DNA from: Curvibacter sp.
Lineage (GTDB): Bacteria > Pseudomonadota > Gammaproteobacteria > Burkholderiales > Burkholderiaceae_C
Length of the DNA: 47,918 bases
Direction of reading: 5' to 3'
Assembly: GCA_019233055.1 (NCBI GenBank)
Contig: JAFAMV010000030.1
Location: forward strand, 1-47,918
The notes under the pieces are model-generated. The model ran no database searches and was not told the DNA's origin. It was given only the letters and a program-made list of their open reading frames with translations. Position numbers and translations under genes: made by a program. Numbering within the stretch: the stretch's first letter is position 1; the number at the start of each line of letters is the position of its first letter. Shown piece after piece: positions 8,500 through 17,812 of this stretch.

Positions 8500-9149
8500 A
8501 GCACCTGCTGCTGTCGCCTGCCGGCCGGTCCCTGCGGGCCCTGCTGGGCGCCGCCCTGTCCCTGATCGGCCTGATCGGCCTGGGCGGTTGCGCCAGCCCC
8601 GCCAAGGCCCCGGTCCCGGTGGTGCAGGTCATCCTGCTGCCCCAGCCCGGGGATCAACCCACTGGCGTGGTGATCCAGACCGGCCAGACGGTCGAGACCC
8701 TCACCCAACCCTACCGCAGCGTGAGCGCGGCGGCCGACCAGCCGCCCAGCGTGGGCACGGTCGAGCCCGCACAGGTCGAACAGACCTATGCCCCGTTGTT
8801 CAAGGTGGCGCCGCCCAAAGGGGTGCGCTACCTGCTGTATTTCCAGCCCGGCACGACCCGGCTGACCGCCGATTCCCAGGCCGAGCTGCCGCGCATCCAG
8901 GCCGAGACCGGCCGCCATCCCGGCGTCGAGATCCTGGTGGTCGGCCACACCGACACCACCGGCACGCTCGAGGCCAACGACGCGCTGTCGCTGCGCCGGG
9001 CCCGCGAGGTCGGCAAGCTGCTTGAGCAGAGCGGCCTGCCGGCCGGCCGCATCGAGGCCATCGGGCGCGGCGAGCGCGAACTGGCAGTGCCGACCGCCGA
9101 CGAGGTCAACGAACCGCTGAACCGCCGCGTCGAGATCCTGGTGCGCTGA
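8496..9149 (+). CDS. OmpA-family peptidoglycan-associated lipoprotein
   Basis: Outer-membrane lipoprotein of 217 residues. The signal peptide ends in the lipobox LGGC with acylated Cys32. Residues about 115-215 form an OmpA C-terminal domain: YLLYFQPGTTRLTADSQAEL, VVGHTDTTGTLEANDALSLRRA, IEAIGRGERELAVPTADEVNEPLNRRVEI, which binds diaminopimelate in peptidoglycan. The Arg-Arg-Val-Glu end is typical. Coupled to the FecR-like gene by a 4-base overlap. In related bacteria this pair is often followed by a CHASE2-adenylate cyclase gene; here the next gene is the convergent dbpA. Confidence 0.9.
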   Translation: MKHLLLSPAGRSLRALLGAALSLIGLIGLGGCASPAKAPVPVVQVILLPQPGDQPTGVVIQTGQTVETLTQPYRSVSAAADQPPSVGTVEPAQVEQTYAPLFKVAPPKGVRYLLYFQPGTTRLTADSQAELPRIQAETGRHPGVEILVVGHTDTTGTLEANDALSLRRAREVGKLLEQSGLPAGRIEAIGRGERELAVPTADEVNEPLNRRVEILVR

Positions 9150-9198
9150 AGCACCGGCCGGGATCCCCCCGACCTCCGACTCGACGCTTGTCAGCCCT

Positions 9199-10608
<1,410 letters not shown>

Positions 10609-10706
10609 GCTTCAATTATCAACGCTTCCGGACCATGTGCAGATTATCTTTTTCGACCACATGACTCAAAGCCATCACCAAAGACTCCAAACCGACAACT
10701 CAAAAT

Positions 10707-11411
10707 TCAAGACCGCTTCTCGTAGATCCAATGTTGGTCGTTTTTCCAGGCACGCCACCCATCCTGTCTTTGACATATTGAACTATTGCCCTCCCACCCG
10801 ACTTTAACCCATCCAGCAGGAACAAGATACTGCGAGCACGAATTCAATCGATAACCTATCGGAAGATTTGCAGTTGAGGTCCAAGAGTACCATCCATTTA
10901 CACAAAGCCCCACCACCCCTGTCATCATCCATGTCGAATCGGGACGCGAATTAATGTCACACCCAGAAACAACCGTCGGAGATATGGCAGGCGGAGGGGG
11001 GGCCGGCGGTTCGGGCGGCTTAATTTGACCATTACCAAACACAACACTTACAGGCGAACCTGGAACTTCAAAATTTGAACCATCCCTCTTGATGAAGTAA
11101 AATCTCACCTTGTGCACTTTATTATCCAAATAGGAGTCCGGCAAAGAAATAATCGATCCAAAGCCGTGGACACCAGAACCGCCACAAAGCGAAGCCACAG
11201 CGGGTTCACGAGGAATATTTGCAGGAATCCCCGCCAGAAATAAATTATCATCACGCCAAACATGAATCCATCCTTGATAATTGGGATCCGCTGAATCACA
11301 CGCCCAGCCAGAATAATAAGTAAGCGAGGCAGAATCAACCCACCCCGCAGCAGACACCGATACGGAAAAAGCAGCCGCACAAAAACCGATCGCCAAATAT
11401 GATTTCTTCAC
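10707..11411 (-). CDS. Secreted protein of unknown function in an AT-rich patch
   Basis: A 234-residue exported protein. The start is GTG at 11409-11411 with GGAGG about 5 bases upstream. Residues 1-22 are a Sec signal peptide (MKKSYLAIGF... SVSAAG). Residues about 22-127 hold a GWVDSASLTYYSGWACD...IHVWRD...HGFGSIISLPDSYLDNKVHKVRFYFIKRDGSNFEVPGSP pattern, which resembles extracellular beta-sandwich modules with a GWACD motif seen in bacterial surface or lectin-like proteins (recalled resemblance, not a search). A proline-rich linker (PPEPPAPPPP) joins a Cys- and Trp-rich C-terminal domain (about 145-234). Base composition is clearly lower in GC than every neighbour, suggesting recent transfer. 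No function can be assigned. Confidence 0.75.
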   Translation of the reverse strand: MKKSYLAIGFCAAAFSVSVSAAGWVDSASLTYYSGWACDSADPNYQGWIHVWRDDNLFLAGIPANIPREPAVASLCGGSGVHGFGSIISLPDSYLDNKVHKVRFYFIKRDGSNFEVPGSPVSVVFGNGQIKPPEPPAPPPPAISPTVVSGCDINSRPDSTWMMTGVVGLCVNGWYSWTSTANLPIGYRLNSCSQYLVPAGWVKVGWEGNSSICQRQDGWRAWKNDQHWIYEKRS

Positions 11412-11516
11412 AATACCTCCACATTTAGGTGATCAAAATTTACATCGCAATCAACAAGAGAACCACGAAAATTACTGCCCGAGACATTAGCAACACAGTC
11501 CCGAAAAACAGTAACG

Positions 11517-13031
11517 ATGTTGCACAATGCACCCATGCCTTACCTGCCCCCTTTCATCGCTCCGACCCGCCACCTCAGCGCCGCCTCGGCCTTGCAACAG
11601 GTGCAGCAGATCTACGACCAGCAGATCGCCCATCTGCGCGACAGCATGCAGCGCTTCGTCAAGGGCGAAGACCTGCCCGGCCATGTGCGGGCCTACTACC
11701 CCTTCGTGCGCATCCACACCGAGACCGTGGCGCGCGCCAAGCAACACCCCGACATCGCCCACCTGGCCTTCGGCTTCGTCGCCGGTCCGGGCCGTTACGA
11801 GACCACACTGACACGGCCCGACCTGTACGCCGAGTACTACCTCGAGCAATTCGAGCTGCTGCTGCGCAACCACGGCGTCGAACTCGAGGTGGGCACCAGC
11901 AACCAGCCCATCCCGGTGCATTTCTCGTTCAGCGAGCACGACCATGTCGAGGGCCAGATGGGTGCCGAGCGCCGCCAGCTGATGCGCGATGTGTTCGACC
12001 TGCCCGACCTGGCCGCCATGGACGACGGCATCGCCAACGGCACCTGGACCCCGCAGCCCGGCGAGGCACAGCCGCTGTCGCTGTTCACGGCGCCCCGCGT
12101 GGACTATTCGCTGCACCGGCTGCGCCACTACACCGGGACCTCGCCGCGCGCGTTCCAGAACTTCGTGCTGTTCACCAACTACCAGTTCTACATCGACGAA
12201 TTCGTGCGCCTGGGCCACGAGGAGATGGCCAGGCCTGACAGCGAATACATCGCCTTCATCGAGCCCGGCAATGTGGTCACCCGCCGCACCGGCCTGCCGG
12301 CCGAGGCCGGCGACGAGCTGGGCGCCCCGCCGCCGCGCCTGCCCCAGATGCCGGCCTACCACCTGGTGCGGGCCGACCACAGCGGCATCACCATGGTCAA
12401 CATCGGCGTCGGCCCGGCCAATGCCAAGAACATCACCGACCACATCGCGGTGCTGCGCCCGCACGCCTGGCTGATGCTGGGCCACTGCGCCGGCCTGCGC
12501 AACAGCCAGCAACTGGGCGACTACGTGCTGGCCCACGGCTATGTGCGCGAAGACCACGTGCTCGACGAAGAGCTGCCGCTGTGGGTGCCGATCCCGGCGC
12601 TGGCCGAGATCCAGCTGGCGCTGGAGGCGGCCGTCAGCGACGTGACCCAGGTCAGCGGCCCCGACCTGAAGCGTTTCATGCGCACCGGCACGGTGGCCAG
12701 CACCGACAACCGCAACTGGGAACTGCTGCCCGACAACCAGCCGCAGCGCCGTTTCAGCCAGAGCCGCGCGGTGGCGCTGGACATGGAAAGCGCCACCATC
12801 GCCGCCAACGGCTTCCGCTTCCGCGTGCCCTACGGCACCCTGCTGTGCGTGAGCGACAAGCCCCTGCATGGCGAGATCAAGCTGCCCGGCATGGCCAACC
12901 ACTTCTACCGCGAACGCGTCGACCAGCACCTGCGCATCGGCATCCGCGCGCTGGAGATCCTGCGCTCCGAAGGCATGGCCCGGCTGCACAGCCGCAAGCT
13001 GCGCAGCTTTGCCGAGGTGGCCTTCCAGTGA
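11517..13031 (+). CDS. amn: AMP nucleosidase
   Basis: Hydrolyses AMP to adenine and ribose 5-phosphate in purine salvage. It has 504 residues. The N-terminal regulatory half includes YYPFVRIHTE and FGFVAGPGRYETTLTRPDLY; the catalytic half has the nucleoside-phosphorylase-like fold with ITMVNIGVGPANAKNITDHIAVLRPHAWLMLGHCAGL and AVALDMESATIAANGFRFRVPYGTLLCVSDKPLHGEIKLP, where the ME-SAT segment holds the catalytic Asp/Glu region. An alternative ATG at 11535 gives MPYLPPF; neither start has a clear ribosome-binding site. Return to high GC marks the end of the AT-rich patch just upstream. Confidence 0.94.
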   Translation: MLHNAPMPYLPPFIAPTRHLSAASALQQVQQIYDQQIAHLRDSMQRFVKGEDLPGHVRAYYPFVRIHTETVARAKQHPDIAHLAFGFVAGPGRYETTLTRPDLYAEYYLEQFELLLRNHGVELEVGTSNQPIPVHFSFSEHDHVEGQMGAERRQLMRDVFDLPDLAAMDDGIANGTWTPQPGEAQPLSLFTAPRVDYSLHRLRHYTGTSPRAFQNFVLFTNYQFYIDEFVRLGHEEMARPDSEYIAFIEPGNVVTRRTGLPAEAGDELGAPPPRLPQMPAYHLVRADHSGITMVNIGVGPANAKNITDHIAVLRPHAWLMLGHCAGLRNSQQLGDYVLAHGYVREDHVLDEELPLWVPIPALAEIQLALEAAVSDVTQVSGPDLKRFMRTGTVASTDNRNWELLPDNQPQRRFSQSRAVALDMESATIAANGFRFRVPYGTLLCVSDKPLHGEIKLPGMANHFYRERVDQHLRIGIRALEILRSEGMARLHSRKLRSFAEVAFQ

Positions 13032-13165
13032 ACCTGGGAAGGGATCGCCATCCCCTGAGCTGAGACAAACCCAGGCGCTCAGAGCCTGTTCAATGGTCCT
13101 TGGCGGCGCCTGACGATCGTCGCAGAATCGCGCCAGGACCATCCGCACACCCACAGGAGCCTGCC

Positions 13166-13507
13166 ATGGGAACCCGCCAGAGCACCATCGACCACCTGCT
13201 GGACCTGCTGGCCGGCGCCGGCCCCGTCACCACCCGCAAGATGTTCGGCGAATACTGCCTCTACCTGGCGGGCAAGCCGGTCGGTCTGGTCTGTGACGAC
13301 CAGTTGTTCCTCAAACCCACCGAGGCGGCGCGCCCCCTGCTCAAGCGCGCCGACGAAAAGCCGCCCTACCCGGGCGGCAAGCCGTACTTCCACATCGATC
13401 CCGAGCATTGGGACGACCACGCCTGGCTGATCGAGCTGCTGCGCACCACCTACGCCGCCCTGCCCGAGCCCGCGCCGCCGCGCAGAAGAGCGAAGGCCGG
13501 CGGCTGA
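13166..13507 (+). CDS. TfoX/Sxy N-terminal domain protein
   Basis: A 113-residue protein consisting only of a TfoX N-terminal domain: MGTRQSTIDHLLDLLAGAGPVTTRKMFGEYCLYLAGKPVGLVCDDQLFLKPT, then LIELLRTTYAALP and a basic tail. Full-length TfoX/Sxy is a competence activator with an additional C-terminal domain, which is absent here; stand-alone N-terminal-domain proteins are widespread and mostly uncharacterised. The ATG at 13166 has CAGGAG 6 bases upstream. An imperfect inverted repeat (GGTCCT at 13095-13100 with AGGACC at 13135-13140) lies just before it. Confidence 0.85.
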   Translation: MGTRQSTIDHLLDLLAGAGPVTTRKMFGEYCLYLAGKPVGLVCDDQLFLKPTEAARPLLKRADEKPPYPGGKPYFHIDPEHWDDHAWLIELLRTTYAALPEPAPPRRRAKAGG

Positions 13508-13629
13508 GCGACTCGGGCGACCCATGCATCGAGGACCATAGGCCCGACAGCACCCACTTGACCCCTCACGGCGGTCGGGTTACCGTTCATCGGCAAAGTC
13601 AATGCCGAGAACGATCAGGAGGCCTCGCC

Positions 13630-14829
13630 GTGAAGATGCTGCCATTGCCACGCGCCAAGGTCGAACTGGAGCGCCCCCTGCCCTGGAACGTGCGTGACGC
13701 GCATGGCCGGCTGCTGCTCAGCAAGGGCCATGTGGTGGCGTCCGAAGAACAGCTCGACGCCCTTCTGGAGCGCGGGGCCTTCGTCGATGTCGAAGAGATC
13801 AAGGCCGCTGCACTGGCCCAGGTCAAGACCGAGCGCGCCCGCGACGTGCTGGCTGCACCGAACCTGTTCGAACTCTGGAACCAGGCCACCGTGGTGCTCA
13901 AGCGCCTGCTCGACACGCTGGATGTGCAGGTCGACTTTCCCGGCCAGCTCGACGGCTTCTTGCGCCACCTCGAGGCCCTGCTGGCCAGCAACCCCGAGAT
14001 CGCCCTGTACCGCTGCCTGCGTCAGGAAGGGGTGAAGCTCTTCTACTACGGCTACCTGCATGCCATCCATACCGCCACCGTCGGCCTGTTGCTGGGCCGT
14101 CAGCTGGGCTGGCCCGAGGCCCGTGTGCGCAGCCTGGCCAAGGCGGCCCTGACCATGAACGTCGGCATCCACGACCTGCAGGGCGAGATGGCGACCCAGG
14201 ATGTGCCGATGCGCGACCGCCAGCGGGCCGCCATCCAGGCCCATCCGCAGAAGGCCGTGGCCCTGCTGCAGCAGGCCGGCGTCAGCGACGCCGACTGGCT
14301 GGCCGCCGTGGCCCAGCACCACGAGCGCGCCGACGGCAGCGGCTACCCCCAGGGGCTGACCGAGGTGGCCGACATCGCCGTCGCCCTGCGGGTGGCCGAT
14401 GTCTTCATGGCCAAGATCAGCCCGCGGGTGCTGCGCGCACCGCTGAGTTCGCAGGAGGCCATCCGCCAGCTCTACCGCGAAGACAAGGGCGGCCCGATCT
14501 CGACGGCGGTGGTGAAGATCTTCGGTCTGTACCCCCCGGGCGAGTTCGTGCGCCTGGCCTCGGGCGAATACGGCCTGGTGGTCCAGCGCAGCAGCCATGC
14601 CAAGACCCCCTGGGTGGCGGTGATCACCGACGGCCAGGGCAGGCCGGTGCCCAAGACCGAACGCCGCGACAGCGCCCAGCCCTCGCACGCCATCGTCGAC
14701 ACCCCAGCCGACCGCCGGCTGATCGCCCGCCTCGCGCCGGAGCGGCTCTTCGGCTACGCCTCGGCCAGCCCCGAACTGGTGGCACGCGCGGCCGCCCTCC
14801 ACCAGGGCATCGAGGAGCCCAAGGTCTGA
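13630..14829 (+). CDS. HD-GYP-like protein with degenerate metal site
   Basis: A 399-residue cytoplasmic protein. HD-GYP domains hydrolyse cyclic di-GMP. Here the GYP half is intact (HHERADGSGYP, residues 230-240) and the first His region is present (HAIHTATV, 144-151), but the HD dyad that normally reads HDIGK is replaced by MNVGI at 176-180. The N-terminal 130 residues resemble the DUF3391-like segment found before such domains (WNVRDAHGRLLLSKGHVVASEEQLDALLERGAFVD). The C-terminus after about 320 (PPGEFVRLASGEYGLVVQRS) is also common in this family. GTG at 13630 is preferred because AGGAGG lies 7 bases upstream; ATG at 13636 is the alternative. Catalysis is doubtful; it may be a c-di-GMP sensor. 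Confidence 0.85.
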   Translation: MKMLPLPRAKVELERPLPWNVRDAHGRLLLSKGHVVASEEQLDALLERGAFVDVEEIKAAALAQVKTERARDVLAAPNLFELWNQATVVLKRLLDTLDVQVDFPGQLDGFLRHLEALLASNPEIALYRCLRQEGVKLFYYGYLHAIHTATVGLLLGRQLGWPEARVRSLAKAALTMNVGIHDLQGEMATQDVPMRDRQRAAIQAHPQKAVALLQQAGVSDADWLAAVAQHHERADGSGYPQGLTEVADIAVALRVADVFMAKISPRVLRAPLSSQEAIRQLYREDKGGPISTAVVKIFGLYPPGEFVRLASGEYGLVVQRSSHAKTPWVAVITDGQGRPVPKTERRDSAQPSHAIVDTPADRRLIARLAPERLFGYASASPELVARAAALHQGIEEPKV

Positions 14830-14936
14830 ACCCTGGGCTTCGGCTCAGTGACCCGCCATGGCCCACCTGGCTGCCTTGAGGGCCGTTGACGCCGACCAAG
14901 AGCAAGCACAGCAATCCGTTCCTTTGCTAGGCTGAG

Positions 14937-15788
14937 ATGACGCCCCGGAACCCCGCCATGCCTCTCCGCCCTCACCTCAACCAGCCCGCCGACCCCAGCA
15001 CAGTTCGCGCCCGGACCTTGCGCTGGGACATCGGCGCCCACCGCTTCGAGCCCCATTTCCACGCGCATTTCTTTGTGGCAGCCATCACCCAGGGTGAATG
15101 CCACTTTCAATGCAGCGGACAGGCCTACACCGCCCGCCGCGGCGATCTGGTGGTGATCGCCCCGTTCCAGATCCATCAGGCGCTGAGCAGCGAAGGCACC
15201 CGCTACCTGGCCTTGTACCTTGCCGAATCGGAGCTGGAGCCCATGGCACCCCAGTCTGCGTCGCCGTGTCAGCCGCCCCCCACGGCCTCGCCCGGACCGG
15301 CCTGTTGGGGTGAGCCGGTACTGCCCGCCCACCCTCTGGCCATGCCCCTGGCCCAGGCCCTGGACCGGCAAGACCTGGGCGCTGCCGTGCGCATGGCCCA
15401 CGCCGTGCTGGGCTCCGGCCCGGGCTGGGCGCGTCGGTGCGGTCAGCCACCCCACCCCTTCCAAAGGCCCGAGCTGCGTGTCTGGCTGGAGGCCACACAA
15501 AGCCGGCCCACCCTGGCCCAGGGGGCCCAAGGCCTGCAACTGAGCCCAGCCGCCTTCAGCCGGGTCTTCCGGCATACCTTTGGCATGCGGGCCGTGTTCT
15601 TCCGCAACCAGATGCGACTGCAGCAAGCCGAAAACCTGTTGCTGCAAGCGATACCAGTCGGCCAGGTGGCTGCACACTGCGGCTATGCAGACCAGGCCCA
15701 TCTGACGCGCGAGCTGAAGAAGTTCCGCGGCGTGACGCCCGGCCACTACCCCCGGCACTACCAGACCGTTGAACTGCCAAATGATTGA
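14937..15788 (+). CDS. AraC family transcriptional regulator (cupin type)
   Basis: A 283-residue regulator. The N-terminal cupin ligand-binding domain shows FEPHFHAHFFVAAITQGECHFQCSGQAYTARRGDLVVIAPFQIHQ. The C-terminal double helix-turn-helix (about 185-280) carries LSPAAFSRVFRHTFGMRAVFFRNQMRLQQAENLLLQ and VGQVAAHCGYADQAHLTRELKKFRGVTPGHYPRHY. It is followed in the same direction by a BacA-like protein and an MFS exporter, the likely targets, and three copies of an operator-like motif begin in its own 3' end. A start at 14958 is possible. It is not related in its N-terminal half to the other two AraC proteins in the window. Confidence 0.9.
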   Translation: MTPRNPAMPLRPHLNQPADPSTVRARTLRWDIGAHRFEPHFHAHFFVAAITQGECHFQCSGQAYTARRGDLVVIAPFQIHQALSSEGTRYLALYLAESELEPMAPQSASPCQPPPTASPGPACWGEPVLPAHPLAMPLAQALDRQDLGAAVRMAHAVLGSGPGWARRCGQPPHPFQRPELRVWLEATQSRPTLAQGAQGLQLSPAAFSRVFRHTFGMRAVFFRNQMRLQQAENLLLQAIPVGQVAAHCGYADQAHLTRELKKFRGVTPGHYPRHYQTVELPND

Positions 15789-15839
15789 ATTGCCAGACCG
15801 TTGACCTTCATGCACTCGTCCGGCCAGCCGGTCTGGCAA
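15761..15839. promoter_or_regulatory. Three-copy CCAGACCG repeat, probable AraC operator
   Basis: CCAGACCGTTGA occurs at 15761-15772, inside the last codons of the araC gene, and again exactly 32 bases later at 15793-15804. A third copy is inverted at 15829-15839 and makes a perfect 11-bp inverted repeat with 15790-15800 (TTGCCAGACCG / CGGTCTGGCAA). Repeated half-sites just before the next gene are what an AraC activator would use. Ligand protein inferred from position. Confidence 0.55.
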
Positions 15840-15933
15840 GAATGTTCAAGACCTGAGCCGGCGGGCCTCGCAACACTTCTCCCCAACTGCCCGGCCCACG
15901 GTGGGCCAGGGCATCAGCCCAGGGAGACAAGCC

Positions 15934-16626
15934 ATGCACACCCCAGCCTCCGCTGCCAAGACCCATGCTGACCTTCAGCACCGCCCCCCACCGGCAGCAG
16001 CCTTCCCCGACTTCCTCGCCAGCGCCCCCGTGGCGACACCGGCCAGGACCGCACCGCTCCACCGCCGCCTGGCCACCCTGGGCGATGATGGCGCCGAGCT
16101 GACCTGCAGCATGCACATCGCCAGGCGCTGGGGCGGCGCCCGCGAGACCATCGGCTGCACCTCCTTCGAGGCAGCCCGCGAACTGCTGCGCACCGGGCAG
16201 GCCGATGCCCTTCTGGTGCCGGCGGCCTACCCTCGGCTCAACACCTTCATCATGGACAAGGCGCTGCGTGCCAGCCAAGCGTTCATCATGCCCATCCCTG
16301 CCCTGGTGCTGGCCACTTGCACAGGGCACGCTGCACCTCGGCTGCGGCAACTGATCCACCACGCAGCGGTGGCACCTTTGCTGCCCGAGCTGGGCCTGAG
16401 CTGGGTGCAAGCCCAGCAGGCCAGCTCGAACGCGGAAGCCTGCCGCCTGCTGCTGGCCGCGCCCGAGCCCTCGGCCTGCATCACCAATGCCTTGTGCGCG
16501 ACCCACTTCGGCCTGGATGTGGTACGGGTGCTGCGCCCGAACCTGGCCATGCCCTGGATCTGCTTCGTGTCCCAGCAGCCCTTGGACACGCGACCGACGC
16601 ACAGTCCGGTGGAGGCCAAGTCGTGA
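15934..16626 (+). CDS. Prephenate dehydratase-fold protein, BacA-like
   Basis: A 230-residue protein whose body (about 45-215) follows the periplasmic-binding-like fold of prephenate dehydratase, and more closely BacA, the prephenate decarboxylase of bacilysin synthesis, as I recall that sequence. Comparable blocks are RLATLGDDGAEL (TLGPEGT in BacA), TSFEAARELLRTGQADALLVPAAYPRLNTFIM, the second-lobe SSNAEACRLLL, and SACITNALCATHFGLDVV. The Thr-Arg-Phe catalytic motif of true dehydratases is absent: the position reads AMPWICF (204-210), like MSWSLF in BacA. No ACT domain follows. The ATG at 15934 has AGGGAG 7 bases upstream. The stop overlaps the MFS start by 4 bases. Substrate and reaction remain unproven. 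Confidence 0.6.
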   Translation: MHTPASAAKTHADLQHRPPPAAAFPDFLASAPVATPARTAPLHRRLATLGDDGAELTCSMHIARRWGGARETIGCTSFEAARELLRTGQADALLVPAAYPRLNTFIMDKALRASQAFIMPIPALVLATCTGHAAPRLRQLIHHAAVAPLLPELGLSWVQAQQASSNAEACRLLLAAPEPSACITNALCATHFGLDVVRVLRPNLAMPWICFVSQQPLDTRPTHSPVEAKS

Positions 16627-17798
16627 GCGGCAGCACCGGACACACCGGCCGCCTCGAAGGAGCGGCCCCTCCCTTGCAACCCTGGGCTCTGCTGGGCTTG
16701 ACACTGGGGGTCACGGCTATCGGCGTCGAAGGGCTGGTGATCTCACCCGTGCTGGGAGACCTGGCCCACACCTTTGACGCCAGTCCGGCCCAGGCCGGCT
16801 GGGCCGTCTCGGCCTACGGTCTGGCTCTGGCGGGGGCGGCCCCCATCGTAGGTCTGTGGGGCGACCGTGTGCCACGCCTGGCGCTGTTGCGGATCGCCCT
16901 GGGACTGTTCGTGCTCGCAGGCCTGCTGTGCGCACTGGCCAACAGTCTGGGCACACTGGTGGCGGCACGCGCCCTGTGCGGCGTGGCAGCGGGCGCCTTC
17001 CTGCCGGCCTGCTACGCCTACGTGGGCGACCGCACAGCTTTCGCCGACCGGGCGCGCGCCATGGGGCGGGTGATGGCGGGCTGGTCGCTGGCCCTGACCC
17101 TGGGCATCCCCGTCGGCGGACTGATCGCCCAGTGGTGGGGTTGGCGCATGGCCTTTGTCGCCGTGGCGCTGCTGGCCGCGTTGGCGGCGTGGCGAGTGGG
17201 CCGCATGCCGGCCGCGCCCCCAGGCCCGGCACCGGCCCGGGGCCCCCGGCTGGACCGTGCGGCGCTGCCGCTGCTGGCTCTGAATTTCTTCGACATGCTG
17301 AGCTTCTATGGGGTCTACACCTTCCTCGGTGTGACAGTACAGGCTCGGCTGCAAATGGGCAGTGCTGGCTTCGCGCTGTTCGTGGCCTGCTATGGCCTGG
17401 GCCTCATGGCCAGCACACTCAATGCCCGAGTGCTCGACCGCTTTGGCAAGATGCAGGTGCTGTGCGGGGCCTTGCTGCTGCTGGTCTGTCTGCTGTTGGG
17501 GCTGGCCCCGGCCACCAGGCACCCCATCACGCTGGCCGCCGCCATGCTGTGCTGGGGGGCGCTGCAAGGACTGGCACAGACCGGCTCCACCACACTGCTC
17601 ACCCAGGTCTCAGAACGCGCACGCGGCCTGGCCATGGCCTGCCTGAGCTGCACCACCTACCTGGCTGTCAGCCTGGGCTCGTTCGGTGGGGGCTGGGTGC
17701 TGGTCCACCATGGCTTTGATGTCCTGTCCCAGAGTGCGGCCCTGTGCGCACTGCTGGCAGCCGTGTTGCTGCAGGGCTGGGTGCGCAAGACGCCTTGA
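16623..17798 (+). CDS. MFS transporter, probable drug/metabolite efflux
   Basis: Inner-membrane major facilitator protein, 391 residues, with about 12 hydrophobic segments. The DHA1/AraJ-like signature is visible: GWAVSAYGLALAGAAPIVGLWGDRVPRLALLR between helices 2 and 3, and ARALCGVAAGAFLPACYAYVGDR around helix 4-5. The GTG at 16623 overlaps the preceding stop (GTGA) and has GGAGG 7 bases upstream, so it is translationally coupled to the BacA-like gene. BacE in the bacilysin operon is also an MFS exporter, which fits self-export of a product; this is inference. Confidence 0.88.
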   Translation: MSGSTGHTGRLEGAAPPLQPWALLGLTLGVTAIGVEGLVISPVLGDLAHTFDASPAQAGWAVSAYGLALAGAAPIVGLWGDRVPRLALLRIALGLFVLAGLLCALANSLGTLVAARALCGVAAGAFLPACYAYVGDRTAFADRARAMGRVMAGWSLALTLGIPVGGLIAQWWGWRMAFVAVALLAALAAWRVGRMPAAPPGPAPARGPRLDRAALPLLALNFFDMLSFYGVYTFLGVTVQARLQMGSAGFALFVACYGLGLMASTLNARVLDRFGKMQVLCGALLLLVCLLLGLAPATRHPITLAAAMLCWGALQGLAQTGSTTLLTQVSERARGLAMACLSCTTYLAVSLGSFGGGWVLVHHGFDVLSQSAALCALLAAVLLQGWVRKTP

Positions 17799-17812
17799 AG
17801 CTGGCAGGCGGC

